A stretch of 64,000 bases of DNA from Hsuehochloa calcarea. Its lineage: Eukaryota > Streptophyta > Magnoliopsida > Poales > Poaceae. The stretch covers positions 55,165,519 to 55,229,518 of the forward strand of contig CM070594.1 in the NCBI GenBank assembly GCA_036346395.1, written 5' to 3'. The notes under the pieces are model-generated. The model saw nothing but the letters and a program-made list of their open reading frames with translations, made no database searches and was not told the origin of the DNA. Below, piece by piece: positions 30,733-42,807 of the stretch (position 1 is its first letter; each line of letters starts with the position of its first letter). Both the position numbers and the translations under genes were made by a program.

Positions 30733-33700
30733 ATGGATGAGGAAGGCAACAAATCATTTTTCAAGCACCGTTTCGATGCTAAGAAGTTACATAAAGTTGC
30801 GAGTGAGCTAACTCCTAGACATCAGGTTTTTGTTGTAAAGCACGGGTTGGGTGATCTTCTGTCAATCGCTAGTTTCAAAATATCAAGCAACCTACTTGAG
30901 TGGATAATAGGAAAGATCAACCCACTCCTTTGTGAGTTCTGATACCGCGGCAAGGCTATCAGTTTCACTAAGGGGATGGTGCAGAAGGTACTCGAGATCC
31001 CTTCCAGAAAAAAGCCTTTGAAAACAAGGGGCAAGCTTAAAGATATTGCTGAGCTTCGAGATATGTATAGGATCGGGGACATGGTACCTATATCGAAACC
31101 TGTCGAAGTGTTGATTGGAAGTGAGGATGAGTATATTTTCATGAGGTCCTTTATGCTTGTTGCATTGGCAACCGTCCTAACTCATGGCACGGGAAACATG
31201 GTCTCCTTGGATTACTTGTTCAGCCTAGCTGACATATCAGAGCTGGGGGAATATGACTGGGCCATTGATGTGCTTAAGATGTTGATGAAGGAGGTCGATA
31301 GGTATCAGAAGTTGACACCGGAGCAACGTTCCAGCATTTTCCTCATTGGAAGATGTCTGCCTCTTCTCGTTGTACGTATTTCACCTTTATTTGTTTAATT
31401 CATTTTTTTGTGTGTAGATTGTGTGTCACGTCTGTGATGAAGACTTTGTTGAGAAGGTTGACAAGAACCATTTGAATTTGAACAACACGTCTTATGGATC
31501 CCGTCCTATACGTCGCCTCGCCATTTCTCTTTTTTTGTGTTTTCTTTTTTTTTGCTGGATATAATGATGAAGTCCACTGATTGCTCTTTTTATGTTTCTA
31601 TGCACACAGTTCCGTGAAATATCTTGCACTCCCTATCACAACGGTCCAAGCAAGGGAAATCTTGCATCAGTTGACTCGACATCTTTGGATGAGTGGATGC
31701 GGATGTCCCAGTCCAACAGCCAATGTTCACAAGTAATACATCTTTTCCATGCAACTCAGACTTCAATGTGTTTTCCCCACTTCATGTTGCACAAGCGTAT
31801 TCTGTGTCTCTCAAAGATGCAATTCCCCTCTGATTCCCGAAACATTCAAGAAATTGTTGAAAAGCATGACAAGTCAGGCAAAAGACCTCAAGTCGTTGTT
31901 GCAACATTGAGAGCAATGCATACCAACCGAACAACGACTATGATCGCAGAAGTTATAAATGTATTAGCACCGAATGTGGGGGAACAGCTTAGCGATATAT
32001 CCCTTCAAGCAGTTGGGGTCTCCATAGCTGGAGGTACTGTTGGCGTTGCTGCAACAAATCTATAAAGAAGCCAAGCAAGTGAATCCAGGGCAGATGTTGG
32101 TAAGGCTAACAGAGTGGATGGTACCTCCCTTAAGAGCCCCACACTTGTTCATGTGACACCAAAAGACAATAGAAGCAGCCCCAACCGCCTAAATGATGCA
32201 AACATGTTGAGCAGGTAGCGGGGGGAAGCACACCATTTCTGAGATGCGTTGCGCCAGCCCAACCATGTCTGATAGTCGCTATGTCAGTCCAACCATCGAC
32301 CGTCATGTGGCGAAGTTGTGCTTGAACCATCCTAGCAGCCCAAGGCAAGACTCTAAGAGCTTTGTGCAAGATGTTTGCAGCCCAGCTAGGAGGGTTGAGG
32401 GGCGAATGAGTCCTAGTAGAAGCGATACATGCCAGTGGCCCTCTTACTGCACGGAGGATCTAGATTTTAAGTTATTCAAAGTTGGTGAACTAGGTTTCAT
32501 TGATATTTTCGAGAGTAACAATGGCACAGACAGCAGCCCAGCAAACACATAGTTGAATTCTACCGAGGATGTCATCATTGCCGTTAGTGTTCCAATCATG
32601 ACTCTACCAATGCCAACCCACCCACCAAAGAAGTCGTCTCAAAATACAGTAAGTTATTCACTTTGCTATCACACACATCTTTTATGTTTTTATTGCATAC
32701 ATAGTAACAAGTACTCATGTAGTTTTGGGTCCTATCTAGTTGTAGTGGCAATGAAATATGTTGATGTAAGTAGCGGTCCAAGCACACATTAGAAGATGAA
32801 TAGGAAGAAGAAGACATTGAAGACATTAGAGGATCGACACCAAGTTGAAGAAGTTCAAGGTGGAGCTAATGGCGAGGATATATATGTAAAATATATATCC
32901 ACGTGATGTGAAGAAGGCTATGATGGGAGTCGTCTGTGAGTATCTCTTCGTCCTTTCTTGCTTTTTTAATCTCAACGCTGCAATATCCTTTTGTTCATTC
33001 TTTTTGTTGCATTATGTCCAATCCTTTTATTGCAAAGAACATCACAAATTTGTCACATAGAGTTACCAAACAAACATTGTTGCTTTGTTTGTAGTAGTAA
33101 TTTATAACAAATGTTGCACTAGTTTATGAGTTTATATCACCAATATTACAATAATGTTACACTTGCTTTTACATGATCGTCCCTACTATATTATTTAAGT
33201 ACATTTTTCGTTGTTGCATCGTGACGTATGTAAATGTTGCATTAAGTACATTTTTTATGTCGCAGTAGCATTGTAAATATGTTTCAACATCTAACACGCC
33301 TTGTTACATGACAAATATTGCATCACCATCATACAAATATGTTCTATGATTTTCTTTTCACCAATACTACATATTGTCAAGATTACATTTTTAAGTACTT
33401 TTTCTTCTTGCATCATACTTATGTAAATATTGTATTACTTCCATTTTTTGCTGCAGTAGCAATGTTAATATGTTTCAACATTTAACATGACTTGTTTCAT
33501 GAAAAATATAATCCTTTGTTGCATCGCCCTCGTACAAATGTTGCATTACACATTTACATTTGTTTCAGGAGCCTGAATTGTTTGTTTCATTTGATTCAGT
33601 TTTTTGTGTCTACTATCTGTTGTTCCTAATCAAATCAATGTGTGCCCTACTTGTTTTGTAGTCCTCCTTTTGTTGAAATTGGTGGATTCAACATATGTTA

Positions 33701-34770
33701 TGATCATTTTTACAATTCACTTAAGCCTAGAGGGGACACTGACAATGAGTTGATGATTGTGTTTGTCGATCAATTTAATGAACACGCAATTAAATTACTG
33801 TCAAACAAGACATTTCCAAAGAAATCGACATTCACATCTATTATCACGGTAAAGTAGTTAATAAAATTTATTTTTTATGCAACATTTTTTGTTCCATCAT
33901 TGTTGTAATTAAATGGCAGTTGTTGCATATCACTTTTTTTGTCCACTCATGTTGGTACTATTTTTTTGTTCATTTTTTTTTTGTCTTCAACCGTCGCAAT
34001 TGCTCGTGAACAATGAAAGCTTCATGACACAGTCTTGCATGAAAGCTCTGGAAAGGATTGATGCAAAGTACAAATTAGCAAAAAAAAGATCTGGTAACTT
34101 TTTTAATTTATGGTTGTGTTACTCAATTTTTTGGTTGCTAACATGTACCATCCTGTGTTTTCGTTCTGTTTTTGTTTTTTTTTTGTTTGACCCGTATGCA
34201 ACATACAATTTTATTCTATGTTTTTTGCACTGTTTCTTCCCTATTATACGTAATAAGCATTGGATCCTTATACGCGCTAACATTTTGCGAGTCAAGTTAA
34301 TTTCTTTGACTAAATAAAAAAACTCAAGGAATTCTTCTCGCATACTCAAGCAAATAAGTCAAGTTAGCAAATTCGTACATGTTCTTATATTCAAACCCCC
34401 CCCATTTTTATGTATTGTGGGGTTTTATCTGTTTTTTGTTTTTCTTGTGGTAACACATTTTTGTTTTTGTTAGGTTGCAAACTTCAGCAAACTTGTGAAC
34501 GTCTAAAAAGTCATGATGAAAGATGTTTCAAAGTTTTAGCGATGCTCTCCCACAAAGTACCCACAACAATCTACTTTGTATGTTTTTTAGTTTTCCAGCA
34601 ACTATCCTATTTTAGTTTGTTGTGTATGCTTTTTATATTATTCAATCAAAATAACTAATGCACATATTGGTTTGTTGTCCACTTTTTCCCCCTTTTTTTG
34701 TAAGTTTTGACTGCAAGGTGTACACGATGACATTTATGGAGAATTGGGATGGGAAGACACTAAAGCCATT
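30733..34770 (+). pseudogene. Ulp1-like (C48) SUMO-protease-type gene of MULE origin, 5' and central part
   Basis: The first coding exon (30,733 to about 31,373) begins MDEEGNKSFFKHRFDAKKLH and includes VVKHGLGDLLSIASFKISSN and FMLVALATVLTHGTGNM, the N-terminal region typical of plant transposon-borne Ulp1 proteins. It is cut by TGA at 30,940-30,942, where a CGA-to-TGA change would explain the stop. Later pieces: FREISCTPYHNGPSKGNLAS (31,613); RPQVVVATLRAMHTNRTTTM (31,890); SPPFVEIGGFNICYDHFYNS (33,659). The catalytic region retains His (NKHWILI, His at 34,258-34,260) and Cys (FDCKVYTM, Cys at 34,712-34,714), but the usual DCG glycine is Lys. The gene is then split by the solo LTR at 34,771. 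Function, if any remained, would be deSUMOylation-type proteolysis. Confidence 0.75.
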
Positions 34771-37133
34771 TGTAACACCCTGGCTATTCGGAAGCCAAAA
34801 TGTCACGCAAACCTATTAAACTACTAAGCATAGCATTAAAACTAGATTATCCAGATTCAATCAACATAAATTCCTAAGGAAAGACAATGAACGATCACTA
34901 GAATCATGGTAAAGAATGGATAAACGGTCATAATACCACGAGCAATACCAAACGATACTAACATAGGATTATTACAACTGAACTTATTTCAACAATTTGA
35001 CTTGATGAATGGCAAGAATAATTGTTCGATTGGATAAAAGTGAAGTGTAGTGTGCGAACTACCCCACCAAATCATCTTGTCGCCTTCCTCAATTACCTAA
35101 TTAAAACATTCAAAGCAAGGGTGAGTCGAAGACTCAACAATTACTAAACAAGAATAGTCAAGCATGGAGTGGACAACACAATTCAGTTGAATTACGAACA
35201 ATTATTGGAACACATACATGTACGTATGAAATGAATACATGAATGGATGAAATGTAAGAATGCATTGAAGGTATGGACTTATCGATCGTGATATACCGAT
35301 ATAGCGAGTGATACACCGTCGGTGTTCACTTAAGCCCGTATTTCACAAAGCACGGGACCCAATCACCGTATGAAGAACGTTTCATATGGGTGTCCAAGTT
35401 GCCACATTGGAATGGTGGTCAACACTACCCACATTGGAATGGTGGGTTTTCAAATGCCCATGCTGGAATTGATGGTTCTTTCAAATGCCCATACTGGAAT
35501 TGATGGGACTTACCAAAAGAATCCACTTCCGTGGTCATAATGAATTTTATGAAGGAACATGATGATTTCTCATGGTATGAATGAATAACACACATTAGTG
35601 GAAAAGACACATGGCATTCAACAACATGTGTAAACAAGTATAAGTATGTATTCACACTCAACATAATGTACCAATAAGGCCACACTAGTCACTTGCAGTA
35701 TATCAACACCATGAACAAAGCACAAGAACATTCATGTAAACAACATATCATTATGCATTCCTTTGAATTCAACACCGCTAACATACAAGATTGCCTTTCG
35801 CATAGACTCGTTAGTAGGCAACGGAGGTGTTCCCACACATGATGCTTCACGCCTACACAAGCATGTTCCCAAAATAAGAACAACGATATAACACTGCTAC
35901 GGTGTTCTACAATAACCCCTGGCTATCCAATATACCGCATAGACCCAAAATGAAAATAAACTATTCAGCCAGATTTCAGCCCTTCTGAGCAGCGGTACGA
36001 GAAAATTCACCATTAATTATCTGTAACTCTAAAAGGCATGAAACCAGTGCTCACTGAATCTTAACAGATCAGGCTACAAAACATTAGTTGGCGGAATCTC
36101 CTGATTCGGCCAAAACAGAGGGCTAATTATCAGCTAAACACAACCCATCTACGTCTGTCCAGAATACAGATCAGAGATAAAGAAAATGGCGTAACTTTCA
36201 ACCTATTGATCCAATGAGAATGATTCTTATCAGCTTGGAAAGATAATTTTAAGGGCTAAAATAACTTAGTTGGGTGAAGGTTCTTATTCGGCCCCTAATT
36301 TGAACAAAACCGAGGGACAAACATACTGACCTCAGTTTTCAGACAGACCGGACAGTTCGTAATCAAAAATTCATATCTCCCAAACTACAGATCGGATTTT
36401 CCTGATCTCAGTGCCAAAAGAAAGCTAGCGTTCCCAGGAATAAAACTCTAGAAGGGCAAAACCCCAGATTCGGCCTCTACAGAAGTCTAAACAATAGATG
36501 AAAACACTAACATTTATCTGCCCAGAATTCAGAACAGTGGTAAAGAAAATATCATAACTTTCATTATACAGATCCAATGGAGATGCTCTTTATCAGCTTT
36601 GAAAGATAATTTAAAGGGCTACAATAACTTATTTGGGTGGAGGTTCTGGAAATGCCTCTAACTAAATCAAAACCTAGGATCAAGCCGACAGATCCTTCTC
36701 GTCAGACAGACAGAGAATCACGCACTAAAAAAAATTATATCTCCTAAACCGTAAGGCGGAATCACGTGATCTCGGTGGCTATGGAAAGCTAAGAACAATA
36801 CCTACAACTTTCTAAGAGATGGACAGGACAGAAAACGAACGCATCTTACCCAAAATCGACGCACAAGGCGGTGCACAGGAAGGGGGAAGGGGGGCGGCGG
36901 CTCCAAAGGGGGGGGGAGAGAAATGTGGAGTTTAGGGTTTGGGGTGGGAACCCCCTTATGGCCGGCCACCACATGGGCCCTCTCGGCCGTGGCCTGTGCC
37001 CAGTTGTCGAGTTTATGGAAAACTCCTTCTATTTTTCAGGAATTTCTACTTCTTTAATTGTCTTTTCTTTCCCCGGCTTCCATTCAAATTACTCGATTCG
37101 ATTCTTTACTCTTTTCGTTTCCGGGGTATTACA
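34771..37133. mobile_element. Solo LTR (2,363 bp) inside the Ulp1-like gene
   Basis: Starts TGTAACACCCTGGC and ends GGGGTATTACA, so TG...CA with inverted TGTAACACC/GGGTATTACA ends. It is flanked by the perfect 5-bp duplication CCATT (34,766-34,770 and 37,134-37,138). No internal coding region is present. Inside, about 107 bp at 36,180-36,287 recurs at 36,541-36,648 (offset 361 bp: CAATG(A/G)AGATG, TTATCAGCTT, AAAGGGCTA), a degenerate internal duplication. A 5-bp duplication fits Ty3/gypsy or copia; the long LTR and TGTAACACC start favour a gypsy family. Confidence 0.9.
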
Positions 37134-37599
37134 CCATTTCTGCCGATAATAGTTGTTTTCGTCTTGCACTTTTGTTACTCTCGTTATGTTACTTTCACTA
37201 TCAGTGACTCACATGTATGTCTTGCTTCATTTTTAAATGCATGAAAACATCCCCGATTTTTGTAAGGTTTTTGCATCAAGTCTGATAAAGTCTCCACTCA
37301 ATGTAATTGACTCAAGTTTTGTACTCAGAGGGAAGGAAGCACGGGGAGAGGGTAAATGAGATGATACAGACCTCCAAGTCAGATTTAGTGCAGATATAGA
37401 TATATGAACTTACTCTTTTTTAGGGAACAAGCTTGATGTTCTCTCTTTTTTGCAACTATGACATCATACATATTGTAAACAGTAGCGGTTGGGAGCAAAC
37501 TATTGCGAGCAAGTGGTCACAAGCGTGAATGTGTTTCTAACACATGTGTTTTTTTTTATTGTAAGTGGTAACTAGTTTGTTGGTTATCTAAAACTATGT
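37134..37599 (+). pseudogene. Ulp1-like gene continuation after the solo LTR
   Basis: After removal of the LTR and one CCATT, the frame runs from NWDGKTLKPF into LPIIVVFVLHF and soon degenerates. No further conserved block was identified, and the true gene end is unknown. Confidence 0.45.
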
Positions 37600-38420
37600 G
37601 AACCAACGCTATATTTTGATTATGGCAATAAGAAATTCTGGTTGTACCAACTATGATTCTCAGCCCATGTTCCAAGCAATTACTATAAATGTTGCAAGTA
37701 TGGTTTAATATTGTTGCAACTCCTATTACCATATGTTGCACCAACAACAATGCAAGCAACAAGAGTACTACATGTTGCACATATTATCATAATATGTTGC
37801 AGTCATACAAACAAATTGTTGCAATCTTCCATATGTTCACTCTCTTTTATACAAACAAAGCAATCCATACACACATCATTTGTTTTGTTGCAAATGGTAT
37901 CTTTTTTTGGGGTAACTTAAAACTATGCAAACCAACAATGTGTTTTTCAATATGGCAACAAGAATTTTTTTTTGCTACTAATCAAACTGATATTTTTGTC
38001 TCCTATCACCAAATGTTTGTTGGTTTTTTTGTGCTTCCATCCCTATGTTGCATGTAATATCAGAATATATTGCAGACATGGGTTCACAATGTTGCAAATA
38101 TTTTTTTTCACTACGCTGTTGCAAATAGTATCACAACATGTTGTGTTGCATCGACACAAACAAATTGTTGCTGTCAATTATTCTAGATTATTATGAAACA
38201 TCTTTTTTATACAACATTTTTGCAAAACATCACAGGTGATTTCCAAAAGGTCCAAATGTCCCATTATATCTATGGATCTACATTCTCCCAGACACCCCAC
38301 TAGAAATCACAAAGAGTCAAGAGTAGCTAAAATCAATTAGTTCATTATAAAAAGTCACATGGTGACAATGTTGCATGAGTACATGTTTTGAGGCAGGGGT
38401 TTACAGTAGGCGAATGCATT
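37600..38420 (-). repeat. Third copy of the MULE 5' non-coding region
   Basis: The complement of 38,420-37,650 matches 27,570-27,830 and 41,180-40,900: TACTCATGCAACA, CACCATGTGACTTTTT, GGACATTTGGACCTTTTGGAAAT, AACATTGTGAACCCATGTCTGC. It adjoins the C-terminal end of the right transposase copy. It is a fragment of another element of the family, placed head to tail. Confidence 0.7.
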
Positions 38421-38439
38421 AGTAAACCTACAATTTTAA

Positions 38440-41090
38440 CTCTGTATTGCAATATGCTTTATCCGCCAAAAAGGAATCACGAGTCTTGGCGAGCTCCGAC
38501 ACTTCTGCACATTGTGGGTATCCTCATTGCAGTATGAACAATGGATCTTTGCCTTTTTGTTTTTTCCTCCTTATCAGTTGCCTTCTCAATGGATGGTTTC
38601 TTTCGCTGCGATTTCTCTGTTGGCCACCCTTTGTGCACAAACCTTGGTGAGTTTCACACCAACCCAGAAGCAGAGTTTTATGCCTCACCTTGTTGAGGAT
38701 TAACTGGATCGCTTGTTGCAACAACCAAAGACCGACAAAGCATCGATAGTATCTGATATGATTTTGTATGTTTCTTCATTCAAACATGCATGAGATGCTA
38801 GATCTGTCATTTTTCTACATAACGAGTTATACCTTAACTTGTTTGTTGCGAGTACTCCAAAGGATGGGGCTTGACCTGAAAGATGCTTTGGTATCTTTTG
38901 AGTTGCTTGTTCGGGCCATCTTTTCAGCAAGTACTGTTGAGGTATTTGTTGCAAATTGATATGTGTCATCACTTTCAGGATGTGTGCACACAGAAGCCCG
39001 TCCATCTCAAACATGTTGCAGCTACACAAAAATGTACAAGTATCTTCATGAACTGAAACTCTTAAGGCTTTGGGGGGTTCATACCTGGCACAGTTAGTAC
39101 AAATACTTGACCGTGCCCCTCAAACATAGCGCAACTATAGGATGTTGTCTGCATCAATTGCTCCTGGAACTTGTAGAATACACTTCTTGTGTAGAATTTG
39201 GATGCTTTTTTCTCCAAATTGTACCTATAAAAAAATGGAGTTCCCAATTAAATTGTTATAGCCAGGTAACACAGTATGTTGCATGTGTGAACTAGTAAGA
39301 AGAGGTACCTAGACCACATTGGTACCTAGACCGCATCACAATCTTCTCTGTCGAGTCTAGCATCCATGATGTATTCATACTAATTAACGAATGTCCAAAC
39401 TGAGTCTTGAGGGTGAATGAGTTTCTTGAAGATTGCATTCAATCCTTTAGATATGCCGGTTGTGCTAGTGAAGGGGAAGAAATTTTATCTGGAGTACGCC
39501 GGAGCCCATGTGAGCTTCGAGTTCCACATGTTCTGCAAGTGTGGATTGTCATGAAGCTGTATTTCTGCAACATCTCTTGCCATGAACTCTCCAATTCCTC
39601 AACAGTTTCAGACAGATTCACACATGTATGCAGATCGTTAGAGAATTCATGTTTAGTTGAGATAAACCTTGCAAGCTTCTCCTGAGCTTTTTGCGTAACG
39701 TGCCATTTGCAACATCTGTGGATGACATCTAGGTACACCTAAGTTATCATTGCTTTCATCGATCTATCTTGATATGTCATTATTCGGATTGGGGGCTGCC
39801 CATTCATTGCTAGTTTCCAGGTTTCAAACAACCACACAAATGTTTCAGTTGCTTCATTAGGGAGAAATGCACATCCAAGTAGGATGGTTTCCATGTGATT
39901 GTTTATCCCAACAAACGGTGCAAATGACATATTATAGCGGTTAGTCATGAGCGTTGTGTTAAAGAAGACACAATCCCAGAAACTCTGGTACATTGCTCTA
40001 GTTCGTTCATCTACCCAAAACAAAGCTCTAATAGCTTGATTTTTAGCCGCCTAATCGCATAGAAAATGAGGGGCTCTCGGTTGTCATCTTTTGGAAATAC
40101 TTGATGGTGACAGCCATATCCTGGAAAGTAAGCCCTTACCTCATATTTGTCCTTTAGTTGCAAACATTCGTCTTCGTGAAAGTGAGGTTACGAATCTCAC
40201 CATGCACGCCATCAAGCAGCATCGTTATGTGTGATGTAGAGATGTTCCTATGGTGGAAAGTCTTCAAAAACTAAAAATCCTCCCAAGAGATGCACCTGTG
40301 ACTCAGAGAACCTTCTTCTTGCAACACGCTTCACCACTAGATGGGTGTGCTCCTCTTGCATAACAATAACTTGTCATTTGCCATCCTCACCCTCATCACA
40401 TGTGTGTCTTGCAACCAAACTTTATCATTTTGTTATGTTTTCTCGCACCAATAGTGTTGACTGCACAAACATCATTCTTCCTACATCTCAAATGTTTCGG
40501 AACCTCATTTCCAGAGCTGCCCATGGAATTGCCTGCATAATTTTTGCCATCTTCTACCGGTTTTCTTGCATGTGAGCACTCAAATTCTCTCCTAATGATC
40601 ATATTCGTCACCTTACTGATTCTTGAGCACGCTATCCTCGTGTTCAAACCAAGTTTGTATGCATAATTATTGTACACTTTCTTAGCCTCTTCAAGAGTGT
40701 CAAACATCATTCCAATATAAGGCACAATTGGTTGAGAACACATCCTGATCACCACATTCTTCACCCCCAACATCCACCATACTTTAATCATCATCATCTC
40801 TAATTTTTAGTGATATACCTTGGTCAGCACCGAGATCTGCATCTACCTGAACAAAAAAGTTGCAACATTTTTGTAATTTTTGTTGCACTAGCATGTACAA
40901 GGTGTGGTGACGTAATATCATAATATGTCGTAAACATAAGTTCACAATGTTGTAACTATAACCACGTGTTGCACTCATCACCATAATATGTGGCATCCAA
41001 ACAAACAGATTGTTGCAATTAACAATTTGTTCCAGATCATCATGAAACATAACATTTTTTGCAAAGGTGGTTTCCAAAAGATCCTCATGT
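38440..41090 (-). pseudogene. FAR1/FHY3-type MULE transposase, right copy (decayed)
   Basis: Inverted homologue of 27,880-30,018. DNA-binding region IVPYIGMMFDTLEEAKKVYN (about 40,730), core FWVDERTRAMYQSFWDCVFF and NRYNMSFAPFVGINNHMETI (about 39,890-40,023), HRCCKWHVT (about 39,710), KHEFSNDLHTCVNLSETVEE, a tail through EETYKIISDT to a zinc knuckle read as CSYCNEDTHNVQKC (CX2CX4HX4C, about 38,500-38,545) in a shifted frame. The first catalytic Asp is Asn here (FFNTT). It shares with the left copy the TAG after the AMIT/AIIA position (39,739-39,741) but keeps the Trp that is a stop on the left. It cannot make an active enzyme. Confidence 0.85.
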
Positions 41091-41828
41091 TCCATGACAT
41101 AGAACTCACAAAGAGTCCTGAGTAGCTAAAATAAAAAAAAAGTCACATGGTGACAGTGTTGCATGAGTACAATGTCAACAATGAAAATTTCGGGGGGAGG
41201 GGGCATAAACACACAACTACACTAATGTGCATGAATGTTGCAACAAATCATGCTAACAAAGGGTCAGTAGGGTTAGTACGTACCAGTAATGGGACCTCGC
41301 AGCTCGGATGGCCAAAATCGACTGATAGATTTGCAACAGGGTCCATGAGCGAGAGTTCCTAATGTGTTGCTTGGTTGCTACCGGAGGTACTCACCGTGTT
41401 GACCACCAGCAGATTGTTGGGACTCGAGATTGGACAGATCTATGGCGACGATGGGGGATGAAGGCCTCGTGAAAGGATGTTTTGGTGGTGGGTACTCGAG
41501 TTTACGGATTAGACGAGACATTGGGACAAGTTTTGGGAAGAACTTTCAAATTGCGTGGTCGAGTTCAAAGAACTCGCCCGACGAGCGAGATTGGGCTGAA
41601 TGGGGGATTTGTTACTGTCGGGGAGGCGTGTGATGTTGCAAGCTTGGGAGCAAAAATGCGTGAGATCGGACGAAGGAGTTTGTGGGGGATTTTGTTGATG
41701 TCGGAGGCTTGGGCGACTAGTGAGATCGGATGGAGTTATATGGTATTTTGTTGCTATCGGGGTGTCATCGCGTGAAATCGGATGGTGCAACAGGACGCAT
41801 GTACCGGTGCTCAGACCATACATCTAAG
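41091..41828. repeat. MULE right terminal arm
   Basis: The complement of 26,921-27,560 with insertions and deletions; includes GGATTAGACGAGACATTGGG, CTCGCCCGACGAGCGAGATT and GGGTGTCATCGCGTGAAATC. Open frames in it are not genes. Confidence 0.7.
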
Positions 41829-42502
41829 CGCTAGTCGCATCCTATCAATTTCATTATGCGAAGCTTCAAAATTACTAACTACAAGTACAATCACAACTGT
41901 ATAAGCCGAGAGTCTTGTTCGTCTCTTCTATTGTTTGATCGTGATCAGTTGTATTGTGCTGATCTCTCCTGGCCGATCGATCTCCTGATGCGTTGGCTCT
42001 TTAGTGTGCACAAATATTGATAAGTTGGTATAATAACTCATGGGATCATTCTTCTTTCTCACCAACTGAACCTCGACCGACTGGTGCCTGTCCACCAGTC
42101 AACGAAAGCACTAGGGGTGGAGCCAGAATTGAGCCGTAGGGGCCACAAAAACTCGAGAGAGACATGAATTTGTTATCGTCCCAATATGATATAGACAATT
42201 TAAGATATTTTATAAAAAATAGAAGATTTCTTAGGATGAAATTGTTTATATAAAAAATGAAATAGAACACAAATTATGAACACAATGGATGATAACTTGA
42301 GTTTGATGTAGTTCGACGCACATGCATATGCTTCATCGAGTCATAGATAGTGCAACAGAATTAAGAGACAAGTAAAAAGTGCTTGATCAAGCTCTAAACA
42401 TGCAGAGAGATGAAATATCATGCACTTATGCGGTACAAATTAGACTCAATATTAGTTTGAAAATTTGGGAAGAAAATATAATATAGATGCTACATAAGAT
42501 AA
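41829..42502. other. Spacer with a possible hAT-type start
   Basis: Contains CACTAGGGGTGGAGCCAG at about 42,109-42,126, which resembles a hAT terminal repeat, followed by AT-rich sequence. No partner end or target duplication was found. No gene. Confidence 0.4.
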
Positions 42503-42807
42503 GATGGCCATAAGGAGATATCACATATTTATTTGTTTCTTTCATTTTTGTTTTTTGCAACTACATGATGAAAAATGCATCTGGTATTTTGAAGTACTAG
42601 TCATGCAATGCAAACATATGTTAAGACTAATCAACTATACTTCTGGTCTGGTTAGGCCCAAGACATCAAGGTAATATTGCCTCAGCATGTGTTTCAGTTG
42701 TTCTGTACTAGAGATCCATGCATTAACAGTACAAAAGGCATATCCCTCTAGTCACTCAATAGCTATCTACAGCGATAACTAAGGAAATGATAAACAACGA
42801 CATCTCT
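42503..42807 (-). repeat. Module copy 3, left part
   Basis: Matches 14,088-14,395 from ATAAGGAGATAT onward, beginning at the position that follows the ABCB stop codon in copy 1 but without ABCB coding sequence. On the minus strand it repeats the last-exon frame EQLKHMLRQYYLDVLGLTRP. It is interrupted by the LINE at 42,808 and continues at 63,625. Confidence 0.65.

Larger units (their letters stand above)
26921..41828. mobile_element. Composite FAR1-type MULE block with long inverted arms and an Ulp1-like gene
   Basis: The left end (CTTGGACGTACTGTCTGAG, 26,921) and right end (complement CTTAGATGTATGGTCTGAG, 41,828) are similar and inverted. From there the arms stay homologous inward for about 3 kb, including CCGATTTC(G/A)C(A/G)(T/C)GATGACACC, CTAATCCGTAAACTCGAGT and CATCCTTTCACGAGGCC. 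Each arm carries a decayed FAR1-type transposase. The Ulp1-like pseudogene and a solo LTR lie between them. No matching 8-9-bp target duplication was found, so it may be two or more elements brought together, not one transposed unit. Confidence 0.7.

Noticed and set aside
33000..33560. TGTTGCAT repeats as a CRISPR-like array
   Set aside because: Words are short, irregularly spaced and found in a plant intron; no repeat-spacer structure.
26912..41837. A 9-bp target duplication for the MULE
   Set aside because: The flanks CGGACACAG and CGCTAGTCG do not match, nor do near shifts; recorded as absent instead of being forced.
42109..42300. A complete hAT element beginning CTAGGGGTGGAGCCAG
   Set aside because: No partner terminus or 8-bp duplication was found; kept only as a possible relic.
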